A stretch of DNA of 64,000 nucleotides from Chrysaora quinquecirrha (GCA_014526335.1 JACTAT010000049.1:2540258-2604257); one strand, 5' to 3'. Counted from the first letter of the stretch, positions 13,472-25,984 are shown. Made by a program: numbers and translations. The notes: generated by a model from the sequence alone, not told the origin.

Positions 13472-15261
13472 AGTCTGCAAAGGTGGCATTTCAATATTGG
13501 TGCTTGCAAATTTGCCTCTTTCAAGCATGCAATGTAAAGGAGTGACTCCATTCCGGACTTTCTCATCTCCCGACTTGACCACAACTCTGAAATAAGTAAG
13601 TTGTGTCAAATTGATATAGCAACCCCGGCATTTCTTAACATAACGTTGACTTCTACTGGAGGGTGACTTCTTTGGGGGAGGGGGCCATTCGGTACACTAC
13701 GGTATCGTAATCTTCATCGAATATCTACTAGTCATGCTGCTGTTTCCTCATGATCCTGATAAAAAATCTTCCTTTACTTTCAGCGCCATCCGAACGACAA
13801 TAAAATATAACTGGCATACAGATTGCGAGCATTATCAAGAAAATAGGATGTTACATTGACCTATAAAGTTGGAGTACTCACTTGAACTCTATATTTAATT
13901 GGCTGTCACTTTGGTGACTTAAGTAGAAAAAACCAGCTGTGGTTTTTCTCAAGGCACATATCCATATATGTCCTCCAGCACGCAACAGAGGAGACTTGAT
14001 ACCAGCTCTGTCAACATGTGGTAAATCAAATTTCTGCACTTCCCAAGTAAAACAATCAATCATGAATGTCTGCTCTACTTGAGGTACCTGCAAGCAAATA
14101 AGAATGAGGGAGGCATTAATTGTCTGATATGTCTGCCTATCATGGATGGGAAGCAGAAGCACCTGCTTAGGTGTTGGAAGTTGCAGAAATACGGAAATAA
14201 GAAAATAGCTGCCTACCTGTGTGTTAGAGTACATTGATGCTTGCAAAAACATCACCTCCCTTGAGAATAGCATTGCATGGTTGGCAGCGATATTCCTATC
14301 ATGCACCTCAAGTTCAACTGCATTTCCCCAGAAACTGCAATGAGGAACTGCACACCTTTTAACAACAGATGTGCACGAAAAGGTATGTAGCAACTTATTG
14401 CATCTATAATGAAGAAATTTATTTGTGAATTAAATACATTGTTGACGTAAGTACTAATATCTTTAGCATTGGAAAAAAATTATGCCATTTTAAGGAGCTT
14501 GAAGACACAGAATTGAATTTGGTCCAGTTCACATTGGAAAATGGAGAGTAAAGGACAAATGGAGCATTTCAGGTCATCGTTATGAGAATATATAGAGCAC
14601 TTTCAAATGCATGATTTGAAGACCGATAACATACTATAAAACAATAGTGTCACCGTTTAAAGAGGCCAAGAGGGTCTACAAAGTCTTAGTCGACCCCATC
14701 TACATTTAACCCCCCAGAAAAAATATTTTGGATTTGTGCCCCTGCACATTTTAAAGGCTTATCTACGTAAGTAGAAAGATAAACCAGTTGTTATACGACC
14801 TTGTTATATCATCAGCAAGGCATCCGAAGGGGCACTGGATGGTTTGGCCAATGCATGAGATGGTCTGGTGAGAGTTTAATTCTCTTCTTCTCAGGTGACG
14901 CCCACAGAAGTGACAACCGACAATTGCAAGAGGACACTGGCTTTTGTGGTTGTCTACGTTTCTCCTGGGGAATGTCTCTCTGCATCCACTGTTGTTACAG
15001 TTGACGACAACCTCAGGGCACACTCGCGAATGTTCGAGGACCTGTCGGAAATGTCCCGTAAATACACAGTGCCTACATCGGGCATCCAAATCGTCAATGA
15101 CTTGCTGCAAAGGAAAGTTCCTTCTTGATCTATCTCTATCCAGAGGCTGGCGACAACATGGACAATTTATTTGTTCTGCTGTAGAAACCATTCTATGATG
15201 ACATTCAGAGCAGATTGAATGACCGCAGTTTAGAGTGAGCGGGTCCACGTAAATGTCTAAG
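13472..15261 (-). CDS. TRAF-like RING / zinc-finger / MATH protein (partial gene model)
   Basis: Minus-strand exons read as about 15261-14802 (RING end and TRAF-type zinc fingers), 14334-14217, 14087-13882 and 13586-13472, each with a plausible acceptor and donor. The first contains CGHSICSEC and CPCCRQP, the second half of a C3HC4 RING, followed by Cys/His-rich CRHC, CNNSGC, CHFC and CPFGC clusters typical of TRAF zinc fingers. Exons three and four give a MATH-like strand pattern (SPLLRAGGHIWICAL). In the family such proteins are trimeric adaptors or E3 ubiquitin ligases of receptor signalling. The exon with the first RING cysteines and the start codon was not found, and an exon after 13472 is likely because the last one ends at a GTATGT donor. 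This is the best host-gene candidate, and nothing shows it to be mobile. Confidence 0.72.
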
Positions 15262-15339
15262 CTGAAAGAAATGCAGTAAAGTAACTCGTTTTAAAATATG
15301 CACGGCAAATGTCTGTTTCACAAGCATATAATGAGGGGG

Positions 15340-15515
15340 GCTTTGGGATTTTACGGGTCGCGGGTTTGGCCGATTTCGCCCTCGGGTTTTCGGGTTTTTC
15401 AAAAAAATCGTGCGGGTTTTCGGGTTTAGTATATTTGACGGGCAACGGGTTTTGCCAATTTTCTAGCTCGGGTTTCGGGTATTGTAGTAAAAATGTGCGG
15501 GTTTTCGGGTTTCAA
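15340..15515. repeat. CGGGTTTTCGGGTTT G-rich repeats
   Basis: About ten imperfect copies of CGGGTTT, often in tandem pairs, separated by short variable spacers. Guanine triplets recur on one strand, so four-stranded DNA is possible. The tract lies just upstream of the TRAF-like exons. No terminal repeats mark it as a transposon. Confidence 0.7.
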
Positions 15516-15919
15516 ACCTCACCAAGGATATCAATTTGCAAAATTCTTAAAACAGTTGTTGAAACTAAGGTCATAATTATAATGACTATTAAGTCATCAC
15601 ATCGTCAATTGACTGGATTATGTGTGATAAAGGCCTTTAAAGATATCTTTGAAATCCATATTCTATTTTGTGGTGGCATCACAAATATAAATTTAGAGAT
15701 GCTAATTGACTTGCATTGTTCTACTGATTAGGTGCAAGACGCCAGCACACACAAACAATCATGTTGAGATAAAATAAGTTATATATCATTCATTAAATCA
15801 GTCAACGAAACTACCAAAGCAAGTCACGCCAAGTAGCAGGCCCAGGCCTTGTAGTAAAAAAATAAAATTTAAGAATTACATCGATCATTTTCAACCTTCC
15901 CGAAATAGAAGATACTGAG

Positions 15920-16770
15920 ATGGCAGACAGACAAGCAGCACAAGATAAGGGCCAAACCGTTGTAATTGACTGCGTCGCAATTTTCTATGAGGAAGGAAAG
16001 ACAGGCGAAAATTATAGGAAGAAGAATAAGTTTCGCTGTGTCATCAATAAAGATGAAAAAAACCTTATGAAGCTGAAGGATGTTGTATGGTGAGTAGGCC
16101 TACATTGAAAATACATTCACTGATTTCTTTTCTTTTTAAGAAACTTAAGTAATTTGACTCTTTTTAAGGTGAAAATTGTTAAGGCCGTTTTCAACGTGAA
16201 AAATCACGAGACCATATGTTCTCATTTCATTACTGATTCTTAACTTAACTTTAACACATTTATAAAGATAAAGTGAACAACTCGCATTCAGAGATCTTCA
16301 AAAGTAATTTTACCAAAAATTTAGCTTTAGGCAAGGTGCTCGACAGTTTTTGCTATATAATCATTGTCGGCTCTAGCTTGGCTTCTGCACCATCTACTTC
16401 TACATGATGTTTGGTTTTATTATGGCTCTTATAGCTAGCTTGATTCGTATTTTTTTCAAAACAGCAAGTTTGCGGGTATCAGAGAAACTGCACAGAAGCT
16501 TGGACTTGGGGATGCAATTGAAGTGCAGTTAAACAGGTAAGCTGGCTAAAGTGTATTGTATTACATATCAGCAAATAGCTACAGGACCTACAGAATATAT
16601 TGTAAATCTTACGTTGATAACCTTAATTGATTCAAAGCCTATTTATATTCGATTACTGGGTTTTAGGGAATCGAAGGCAATTGGCCGGTGTGAAAGATTT
16701 TCTATAGAAACCAATGGACAGTTAGAGCTGGAACTCCCATCAATAACAAATGGTACAGACAAACTTCAAA
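15920..16770 (+). CDS. Exons 1-3 of an unrecognised N-terminal domain gene
   Basis: Three consecutive exons join in phase: 15920-16089, 16465-16536 and 16667-16770, with GTGAGT, GTAAGC and GTAAGG donors. The start is the ATG giving MADRQAAQDKG. The product is small, basic and rich in beta-prone stretches (VVIDCVAIFYEEG, KFAGIRETAQKLGLGDAIEV), and I do not recognise the family. The gene probably continued into the HTH/DDE segment at 17674, because spacing and orientation match, but no clean acceptor linking them was found. Together with the following segments it probably formed one transposon-borne gene. Confidence 0.6.
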
Positions 16771-16871
16771 GTAAGGGAAATTGGTTACTATACGTTATAT
16801 ATATATATCATTATTATTGGCAATTCAGGCTGCAAAGGCTAAATTGAGGTGTCAGATTTGTTTACTTCAAT

Positions 16872-17005
16872 CGAGGGGCACTTCACTCTTTGGAATCTCG
16901 TACACCCTTTGCTAAGATCTCTATTGTTTTCACAGAAATCCTTTGGGAATCCTTTTGCTTCAACGGAAATCTCGTACGCCTTTTCGATGGGTGAAATGCC
17001 CCTCA
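16872..17005. mobile_element. 134-bp MITE in an intron, 8-bp TSD
   Basis: The inverted ends CGAGGGGCACTTCAC and GTGAAATGCCCCTCA are flanked by a perfect duplication ACTTCAAT (16864-16871 and 17006-17013). The ends share the GAGGGGC core with the element at 13002-13333. Inside, ATCTCGTACACCCTTT and ATCTCGTACGCCTTTT repeat in direct orientation. Its position just after the third exon suggests insertion into an intron. Confidence 0.9.
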
Positions 17006-17673
17006 ACTTCAATACTCAGTAGATTACAGGTATATGTACCTCAAAAAGTACATGAAATTTACTTTTCGTATAATATCTTGAAGAAAATATTTTCCGTGTG
17101 AGTTTTTGTTGCAACGTATGCTCCTATCTGATAAAATTTCTTCCCTGAATGTTTAAATTTTCTATTGTGAAAAATGACATTTTTATCTACTGTTAAAAGT
17201 TAGTCTTTATTTTCATTATGTACCTCAAAACATACATAGACATTTTTGTCCATAATTTCTATTCTGTTGCTCCCAAATTGTTTATTTTTTGTTAACTTAA
17301 TCAAAACAATCTATTGAACACAAACTGATGGAAAAAAGAGGTTGAGGTTGCATAGAGTTTCCACGTAAGCTGTTAAACAAAGTAAATCACACATCTTTTG
17401 AGTATAATGATTTAATTTGCACGAAAATCAACTTCTTTTGGCATTAGTATAAACATTTTTACTGTTACTTTGAAGTATAGTATTGTAGATTCAGGTTCAG
17501 GCCTAAATTGAAGATAGAACATGATTATAAGGTTGCACATTGCTCTGGCCTCCTCATCATGCAATTTTGGCGCCAAATTTGTCTTGAAAAATAATGACGA
17601 CAGCAACATTACAATTTGAATGAGTAGCTGCAGCTTCTCTTGTATACAGCTTAAATATAGTACATCTCTCAAA

Positions 17674-18390
17674 ATGAAACCAAAATTTAAAGCAAGAATA
17701 AAATTTGTCTCACCACCAACAAAAGAAAGACCAAACACGAAAGCTCAGGCAACAGTTGCTAGATGTCACATAAACAGAAGGCAAGCACAACTACAAGCTG
17801 CTGTTGATTGGTGCGAAGAAAACAATGCAAGAGGTCATGCTGCACTTAAGACAGGACTGTTTCCTTTGATCAAAAGCAGAAGCACAATTGACAATCGGTT
17901 AGATGGCAAAGTTGTAACTGGAAGTGAGAAGCAGTATTGTAGCATACTCACAAACGAGGAAGAAGAATCAATAGTCAGATTTGTAAAGAACAAGAACCGC
18001 TGCTTCCAAGGCATCAACAAAAGTGAATTGACGAATTTGATTCTAGATGTGCTGACAATCCGACACCATGCAAACAAGAAATTCAAGGGAGGAAGAGGTT
18101 TCATTAAGCTTTCAGAAAATGCAAAGAGAGCTCTTCAAGCCAAAATATTGAGCAGATCATTTTGGAAGAGGTGGGATGCAAAACACAATGACTTGCGTAT
18201 GAAAAGGCAGGGTACAATTTCAATGAATAGAGCACTAAATTGTACACGCGACATGGCTTGCTCTCATCTTGATGCATTAGCAGTGGAGTTAATTGATACA
18301 GGAATCTTTACTGACGCAAAACAGATCGAAGACGGGGTATGGACGGGGAAAATTGACACCACCAGAGTGTTCAATCATGACGAGACATAA
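17674..18390 (+). pseudogene. HTH and start of a DDE-type transposase domain, truncated
   Basis: Open frame from an ATG giving MKPKFKARIKFV to residue 239. A helix-turn-helix of the psq type is suggested by RRQAQLQAAVDWCEE...SRSTIDNRL, then a linker with SFWKRW, and the frame ends in IDTTRVFNHDET, which looks like the first catalytic aspartate motif of a DDE nuclease. The frame stops immediately after this motif, exactly where unrelated repeats begin, so the rest of the catalytic core is missing. Family identity is inferred from motif order and is not certain. Confidence 0.65.
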
Positions 18391-18560
18391 CGATAAGTCG
18401 CAACTAAAAGTCAAAAGGTTAGGTTGCAACTATAACCAGCAACTTTAAGTCGCAACTACATCTTGGAACGATAAGTCGCAACTATAACCCGAACCTTCAG
18501 CTCGCAATTTCAACGCGCAACTACCACTCGCAACTACAACTAGCCACATCAACTCAGAAA
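18391..18560. repeat. Cluster of AAGTCGCAACTATAAC-like repeats
   Basis: At least seven copies of a short unit with core TCGCAACTA in the same orientation, spaced about 15-40 bp. They begin directly after the broken catalytic motif upstream. Such clusters are typical of subterminal regions of DNA transposons, but no matching inverted end was seen within the window, so this may be one end of a truncated element or a deletion scar. Confidence 0.6.
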
Positions 18561-19103
18561 ATAAATTCTGCTATTTGTAATTTTATCAAGAGAGATTTCT
18601 AAATGAAAGCTCGAGCAGGAAACTTTATCTGGGCTTCTTAAACTACTCGCTACATCATATCTATTTCATTAATGACAGCATAAGTGCAAATATTAGAGAT
18701 TTAACAATTAAAAAACATCAAACTTGCAAACTTAAATCCATATTCTCTGGTTTTATGGGCTTTTCTGTAAAAAAGTCAGATCGTTAAGCCCAGCATCAGT
18801 TATCATCTTAGGCCCGATTTCATTAAAATACAGCGGATAAGCCGATTGTTAATGTTTTTCCAGAACGATATTAGTGTTGTTTATAAGAAACAACAATCAG
18901 TTCCGAATTTCATGTTATTCAAGGAAAATTATGAAACAACAAATGCCAATGTATGTTTTGAGGTACCATGTTGTTTTGAGGTACATATACCTGTACGCTA
19001 AAGTATCAATTGGATACAAAAGTTTATTTTAAAATACATATCTACATAGTGTATATGCTTCTTTCAAAATAACTTTGTTAATGCTAGTAATCTCTTACAG
19101 TGA

Positions 19104-20547
19104 TCATATACCCATTAAAGACCAGCTTTGCAAAAAAATGTCCAACTATAACAATTGAAGCTGGATCCTCGAGCACTAAAGCAACTGAGCAGAAAGTTGT
19201 TTTAGTGAAGCATGTTTTAACAGAAGCCCAAAGGAATTCTCTGGACAAAGGTAGCTATGATAACGGTCTTTACGATCTTGAAAGGTCTTGTCAACTTGAC
19301 CTAAATAAATTTGTTCATGTTACGTTTGACGGAAACAAGAGGACACGAGCTTTTTAAGCAAAGAAATCGCTTGAACAAAAGACAAAACTTTTGTTTGCAA
19401 AGAGTCTAAGATTCTTGGAATGAGTTTGTTAGCTAACCGAAGAGATTATCAATTGTACGACAGTATTAAGAACTCTTTATTAAAGCACTGCAAGGAAGAT
19501 AGCTGTGTGTCATGTTTGTATCTTATTGTTTGAGAAGGTCTTCTCTGCTTGACTAAAGCCTATTTAGATGATTTTCTTAAACCGTAGATTTAGAACCCAG
19601 AAACAGCAGCAAGGTTGTAAAGTTTAATGATCATTCGGACATAAAGCTTCGTGGTGAAATAATCTCCTGGCCTTGGAAAATAAGATGTGGAAATTGTTCA
19701 AGAAATATTCAGTTGCGGTGCGATGCTGACCACATTGGGAGATTGTCAAACTTCGATAGAAGTAAGAAAAGCTTTTCCGAAATGGTTTTTGAAATAGCTC
19801 TTAAAATATTTTCTGCCAAAAACTCGTGAAAAATCTACTTTAGAACTGTACCAATTTGGTTCATGTCTTGCCAGTAGTATTTCATTGTATTATTTAGGCA
19901 TTCAACAACTGAAAAAAGTATGTCTTGAAGCATATTGTAATAATTCAAAGAACCGTTTATTAATGCAGTTGTTAAAGAGAAATATGATTCATTCCATGAT
20001 TTCAATTTTTTTCTAGAGCATTATAACAAATGCAAGGCTGGCAAAACCAAACAATCTGATGGAAAGTTGCAGCTTACCTTGGATACATTAAGAACTGGGG
20101 GAAAACGAAAAGAGTCAAGGAAAGAAGTAGATATGGCTGCAAAGAAAGTGAAAGAAACTATTGACATTGACTCAGATATTGATATATCTGATTGTGAGAA
20201 GTAATTATAGTTTAATTTTCAATGTTTTTTGCGTATTTTCTTTGATTATGTTTCACTTTCTTCAATGGCAATGATTTAAACCAATATTTGTTTTACTGTC
20301 GTTGCTTTCTTTATGTCGAAGTTGACTCTCGAGCTTTTTTAGTATTATTTTCGGGTGATTCATGACAAATTCATTTCTTCTGTTAACCGAATCTGTGTAT
20401 CTTTTTCCCACACCCTATAATAAAGTTAAATATTCTTGCTGTCAAATTTTAAGAACAATTTTTCTGCGGTTATCTAGTGATCTGGAGGAGAACGAAAGCT
20501 ATGACAGCAGTTCTTGCGAAAACTATTCTGATGAGGGTGATGGGTGA
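19104..20547 (+). pseudogene. Continuation of the broken transposase-like gene (zinc motif and acidic linker)
   Basis: Several exon-like pieces on the same strand as the upstream transposase fragment: 19104-19357; about 19589-19760, ending at a GTAAG donor and containing CGNCSRNIQLRC; 20018-20202, starting after TTTTTTTCTAG with HYNKCKAGKTKQSDGKL; and 20473-20547, an acidic stretch SYDSSSCENYSDEGDG. The Cys/His spacing across the second and third pieces suggests a C2HC zinc motif. The first piece stops at TAA after RTRAF without a donor. The pieces fit one decayed gene, although exact borders are uncertain. Confidence 0.5.
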
Positions 20548-21724
20548 TGTGTCACAGAGGCTATTGTTTCTTCATTAACAACACTCGATAATAAATGCAG
20601 TCTTCCAATCATTGTAGATTATGCTACTCAGAAAGGAAAAACTGGTGAGAATATGGCGAGAAAATTCGAGGAGCACATTAAGATGCTGCAAGTGTGTGAG
20701 GCCTGTCAACGCCGACGCTGCTCGGCGCAATATTTTAGTTGGAGCCACAACTAATTGTAATAGCCACTGCAAAGATTGCCACAATAAAAAAGAGGTTTGT
20801 GAGAAATGTAAAGAATCTAGTTATGTGAGTCATATTTCGTCTTTAAGGTCTTGTGACCACTGTCTCAAAGAAGGTCTTCTGTGCAAGAGAGTCATTGTTC
20901 TGGTCTTGACAACTGATTGTGAACAGGGAACAGGTCTGCATTTGATGTTATAAAACGAAATATAGAATTGGAGCAAGTAGATCCTTCGTTGTCCCTTTTG
21001 TCGGTTTTGCCTGACTGTCCTCATGTTGGGAAGAGCATGAAAGCAGCCTTTTCTAACTGGTGGCTAAGATGTGGAAATGAGAGAGCTAGTCTGTCATTGC
21101 TACGAACACTTAGGAACCGGTCAGATCCGAAAACGAAAGATAAGTTTGAAAACTGATTCGAAAAACGATCATGTTAAAAACAAAGATCGTCAGGATCCAT
21201 CTGCTGTTCTTGCACTGTGCAGCAAGAAAGTTACGAAAGAGTTGGAAGGCCTTGGTTATATTGGTCATACTATTATACCAGAGCTCGACAAATATTCTGC
21301 AGAAAATAGGATTGGACTGTTTCCATCGCCAATCAGTGTCACAATTGCATCGTATGGATGGCTTGCCTTTTTATCATACGACTCCAAATCACACTTGTCA
21401 ACGTTGTACAAAGCTCGTTTGCACAGTCCTGTTGATCAGATCTCTGCAATTCGGAAAGGTACCATGGCGAAGGAAGTTCATTACACTGGTGGCATATTAT
21501 TTCTTGCGTCAGATAATGGCCCAATCAAGGCAATTGAGTTTATTGAAAATTCCATCTCTCCGAAATTAAAAGGAAGAAAAGCGGATTTGGTTAACATTGC
21601 AACGAACCTTGGCATTGATTCGACAGGCACAGTGGCAACTATAAAGTTGCGAATCAATACTCATGTGGAAAATATAAAGAGCCGTTATGTAGCCGAAATT
21701 TTCAAAGTATTAGTTACTACTTGA
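20548..21724 (+). pseudogene. Cys-rich region plus SAP-like motif, frameshifted
   Basis: The frame continues from the preceding acidic exon through a TGA at 20545-20547, reading CVTEAIVSSLTTLDNKCS. A frameshift near 20750 moves to the frame with CKDCHNKKEVCEKCKESS, RSCDHCLKEGLLCKR; another near 20940 and one near 21155 lead to the frame ending at 21724. The Cys-rich block could bind several zinc ions. Near the end, KGRKADLVNIATNLGIDSTG followed by TVATIKLRI fits a SAP DNA-binding motif. The domain order (HTH, DDE start, zinc motif, Cys-rich, SAP) suggests the tail of a transposase-like protein; I do not recognise a named superfamily. Confidence 0.6.
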
Positions 21725-21981
21725 TGTAAAATTAGATTAAGGGTCATTTTGGCCAAAATATCTATGAGAAATAAAAAAAAAGAAATTTATCTGCCCATTT
21801 ATCTGCCTATTTATCAATTTCTATGACTCTATCAGAGAATTTAGCAGAAGTCACGTGCTGTGTACAAATAGTTACCGCATATAAGTACTGTCTTGCAATT
21901 CACCCAACCTCAGTTGTTTTTTGAAAGACGCGCGTTGTGTTCTAAGTGTTGCGATTTAAATTAGAAACTGGAAACACCGAC

Positions 21982-22442
21982 ATGGCATATTTTAGAGGAA
22001 TCGCTAGAGATTTGGCATCATCAGATGACGATGACATGAATAACAATGACAACGGTAATGCCAATGCAGCGACCGTGCGAAGAGTTGCAGGAGCAGGCAA
22101 CGAACAACCACAGGCGAATGGAAATGTAGATGATAGAAATGTTCAGAGAGTAGGATCTCGAGATATTTTCTTTCTCACTGCCAGGGAGGTGGAGAGAATA
22201 TATACTGCAAGAATTCGTGCTGCCGGCAACGTTGGTGGTGAAGTCCCTAGAGGGCGCAACAGGCAAGTAATTCATCGGGAGCATAGAGTTATCCGAATTC
22301 AATTCAAGAGGCATATGTCGGCTAGTGAAGTACAAAGACTCATGCGTGGTGCTTTCACGCCCTTTGAATATGTTCAGGGTCACAGAGTTCAAAGGTCAAC
22401 AAATAACCACATTCGTACCCTTCTACGATCACAAACTGTCAG
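21982..22442 (+). CDS. First exon of an unrecognised gene, possibly HECT-associated N-terminus
   Basis: The ATG in CGACATGGCATATT starts MAYFRGIARDLASSDDDD, followed by an Asn/Asp-rich low-complexity stretch and a conserved-looking module IRIQFKRHMSASEVQRLMRGAF. The frame closes on a GTAACT donor with phase 2. A purine-poor leader and tight upstream sequence suggest a real promoter-proximal exon. Similar modules occur, as far as I recall, at the N-terminus of transposon-linked HECT-ligase-like proteins, but the HECT part is not attached here. The next exon was not identified. Confidence 0.5.
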
Positions 22443-23977
22443 GTAACTTCAATGCAATTTTCTCGCTTTTGTTTCTGTTGTTTTAATTTGAATTTGAATT
22501 TGAGTTGTTGCTACACATTTTTTGTAGAAATAATACTTATATAGGAAAAAAACACTAGACTGAAATCTGGGTCCAACTGTTTCCTATCTCCGAAACGTTT
22601 TGAGATGCCTACAAGCAAAGTTCACCAACGTTAAGCCCTTCCCAACAAATATATTTCTCAAACATGTTTTTGAGAAAGGTAAAGGTAGAAGTGAGGGTAA
22701 AGGTGACGACCCAGTGAAGAACGGATTCCAAAATAAGAAACATGCAGGCAGAAATCCGAGCCAAGAGTTATGAAGAAAGTGTACTTGTCTTCATTTATTA
22801 ATTTTGTGTAGGATAAGTAACCGGCCAATGTGCAGAAGGTCCGGTCCGTTAGTGTATATGGACCTCAAAATAGATTTTATGAACAGTACTGAATGTAACA
22901 TGCTCACATAAAATTGTCAACAACGATTGAAGCTGTAGACCAGCACTGCATATGGCTTGGAATCTATCTTGTTTTCATAAGAAAGTGATATGGTCAAAGT
23001 TAATAGCATGCAGTTAGTGGTTTTGCGAAATTCAAATAGCTATTATTGAACAACTGCCTGGCAAAAAAGCGCACAGTCCAGTTATCTAACATGTCATGAT
23101 GGTTGAAGAAAGTAGACAATACCTGCTAAGGAAGTCTGAGAACAGAAATTATTGGCAAGTCAAAGTATCAACTTTGATGCAGCAAACTATTTTAACCCCA
23201 TTCTATCCGGTCACGTGATCACAAGTTGATCTACCCTGTCGTGATGACACATACCAGTTAACCCAATTTGTAGGCGTGACTAACTGGGTTGACGCATAGG
23301 CCTTCTTTCATTTGGTATGTTTTCTATAGAATGGGTATGAATTTCAATCAAACTCTGCAAAGTGTTTCTTTACTCATACCGTCTGTTAATCGTTTTGCAA
23401 ACCTAATGTTTTTTAAAGAAATCCTATGCTGATTCGAAGTTGCTAGAATTGTGACTGGTTTTTTTTTCGGTTATTTCCCCTGAGTTATCTCTTTGGTCGT
23501 ATCGAAAATTCCGAACATCTATCGAAATTCTATCGAAAATTCCGAACCAGATGAGGTAGAAAAGTTAGAAATCTAAGCATTCCTTCCCAAACAGCACATA
23601 ATGTAATCAAAATGCCGAATTTGTAGGGAAAAGCCATTTTATCCTTTGATAACGCGAATGAAGTATTGAAAAGCATTTTCTCTGAGAATGAGGAACAAAA
23701 ATCAGGAAATAAATATGAACATTATCATTTAATTATAAACGATAGTTTGGTGCAAAGTAAAGCAGGCTTTTCAAGCTATATTACAGATTTCTATATATTA
23801 CTAAGGAATTTTCAACTTTATAAGTAATATTGCAAATTTGAGGAAATTTGTTCTTTGACATGACGTGACACATCCAGTAAATGATAGCAATAGTAAAGAG
23901 GAATATATTGTGTATTATATTGTGTATTTATTTTCCTTTGTATTGTATATATTGTATATCTTGTATACATCATGCTA
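22443..23977. other. Non-coding, likely intron; one weak inverted repeat
   Basis: No coding exon is supported. AACCCCATTCTAT near 23192 and ATAGAATGGGTATG near 23327 are inverted, with an inner pair AGTTAACCCA and TGGGTT. That could be a small MITE, but no target duplication was recognised. Confidence 0.35.
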
Positions 23978-25932
23978 GGGCTGTGTTCTATCGTTCCGGA
24001 GCAAGTGGACACAAGACTGAGGTTCGCTGGAAATTTTCCAACCGGAGAGGAAATTTTAAGGGCGTATAGCAGGCCCAATAACAAAGTGAACGTGCATCTA
24101 TACGAACCATTGCTTCATAACGATGATGATGTTGATAGCGAGGAGAACAGGGGCATTGACAACTTGCTGGAGCTGTCCACAAACGTTACGAGCAACGACG
24201 GAGAGGGAGCAACAACTACCGGAGCACCAGCCAGCCCAAACTTCCGGAGGCTGTCCATCGACTTGGGAAGCCAAGAACAAGTGTTGCAGTCAACACCAGC
24301 AGCAAATGTTCAATTGCGACCAACACTGCAGTCCACACCTGTAAGAGACCAGGGTTTGGAATCAACAGCAGAATTGCAGCGGCCACAAGAAGCATCAACA
24401 AGTACGTACATCCATTGCAACAACCTGTATATTGCTGTAGTTAGCACCTTGTTGGTGGATTGCCTGTTCTATGCTAGAAATTAGAGAAATTAGATTGACA
24501 ATGACATTGCTGAATCCTGCATATACATCTGAAACCCAATATCTTTAGAGACATTGCAAGTATTGTGAGCTAAGCATAGCTACTGAATTCGTACACCTCT
24601 TCGTGCCTTTGTTGAAGGTCTGAATACGCGTACTGTGTATGCATGTATCTTATGTACTCGTTTTCCAGTGTAGCTTCTACTAGTACTAAAAAATTAACAT
24701 CATGCTGCCATTCATTTTTTTTAGTTATTCTATCTGACAATGAATGCGATGATAACGCAAGGGGGCATATCAATGCTGAAGGTAACGTACCTTTTCAAGT
24801 GCACTTCTCAGCAACGAGTCCATATCCTAATATTTTTTGTCCGTGATACTATTTCTGGAAGGCACTTTTCTTGGGGTGGTAGATATGTAATGGTGATGGG
24901 GGGGGGGTGATGGTCGCCAAATTTAATTAATTGAATTAACCAGCCCATCCCGAGCCCCTCACGCCCTGCTCACTATACATCAGTTACTAGAGGCATGAAT
25001 CAGTGACCGACCTGTGAAATGAAAATTCTTCAAGGAGGGTTGCCAATACAAGTAGCAAGGTTGCCAATACAATTAGCTCTGGCAAAAATACGGATATGAA
25101 ACTTCAATTGGTAAAAAGAAGAACCCAGTGACTGGGATACTCCCTTGCACTGTACCATCACCGAAATTAAGTAAGGAATTCAGAATTCAGTACATGACTC
25201 CCTTGTTATTTCCCTCACCTGTCGCGCTCACTCTTCTCCGTTCTTCTTTGCAAAGAATCAGTGGAAATAGTGCAAGGGTCGATGACTGAAGGTGAACGAC
25301 CGGTCATAAACAATGAAGAAATACATGCATATAGAGAAGGTAAATACGCTCACAAATCGCTATGAAATTTTATAATGGAAGGAAAGAAATGCTTCTAAAT
25401 CGATTGTTATAGCAAGTAATGCGAAACGTAATATTTGGAAATACAATGGTTTCTATTTTCTTTTCTAGCTGGTTCATCAACAACAGAGCGTGTTTTCCAT
25501 GCAGAGGATATGAGAGGTCAAGTTTCAACATTTCTTACACTTCTTACATTGCTTAAATGGAGAATTTCACCACATTTCGTGTCAGTTAGTTAAACATTGA
25601 AAATTTCTATTTTTATACTCTGCAGTAATGCGTTTTCTAATCTGTGGTACTGAAATACTGCGTAGTGACAATAGGTTATAACTATAGGCTTACACTGTCG
25701 CATGAAAAGCAAAGAGCACAATAACAGGGCCTACCTCTGGTAACTGCAATATCTGATAGCGTGTTGGTTTTATGTTTTACCTTCCATCAGCACAAAACCA
25801 TTAAATGTGGCATACGAAGCCGTCCTGTGGCTCATGGCGCTTAGCAGTAGAGAAGATGTGGAGATTAGGATAACTTTTGAAGATATTGTAATGAAGAGCA
25901 AAATTGAATTAATTATCGGCACGTTTTTGTAA
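23978..25932 (+). CDS. Multi-exon acidic, Ser/Thr/Gln-rich unrecognised protein
   Basis: Exon-like blocks with good splice sites are 23978-24401, 24725-24781, 25256-25339, 25469-25516 and about 25791-25932. The first encodes an N-terminal beta-prone segment (LRFAGNFPTGEEI) and then a low-complexity stretch with three STP repeats. The second is acidic (ILSDNECDDNARG). The small middle exons are acidic and probably disordered. The final block (NVAYEAVLWLMALSSRED) is helical. The phase between the last two does not fit, so a further exon or a break is likely. It may belong to the same gene as the exon at 21982. No catalytic motif was found and function is unknown. Confidence 0.4.
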
Positions 25933-25984
25933 CTGTAGATAAATTTTGTAACTGTAGTTTGTTTGGAAGAACAAACTACAAGAA

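Noticed and set aside
23192..23341. MITE bounded by CCCCATTCTAT / ATAGAATGGG
   Set aside because: The inverted ends are short and imperfect and no target duplication was recognised, so it was kept only as a note.
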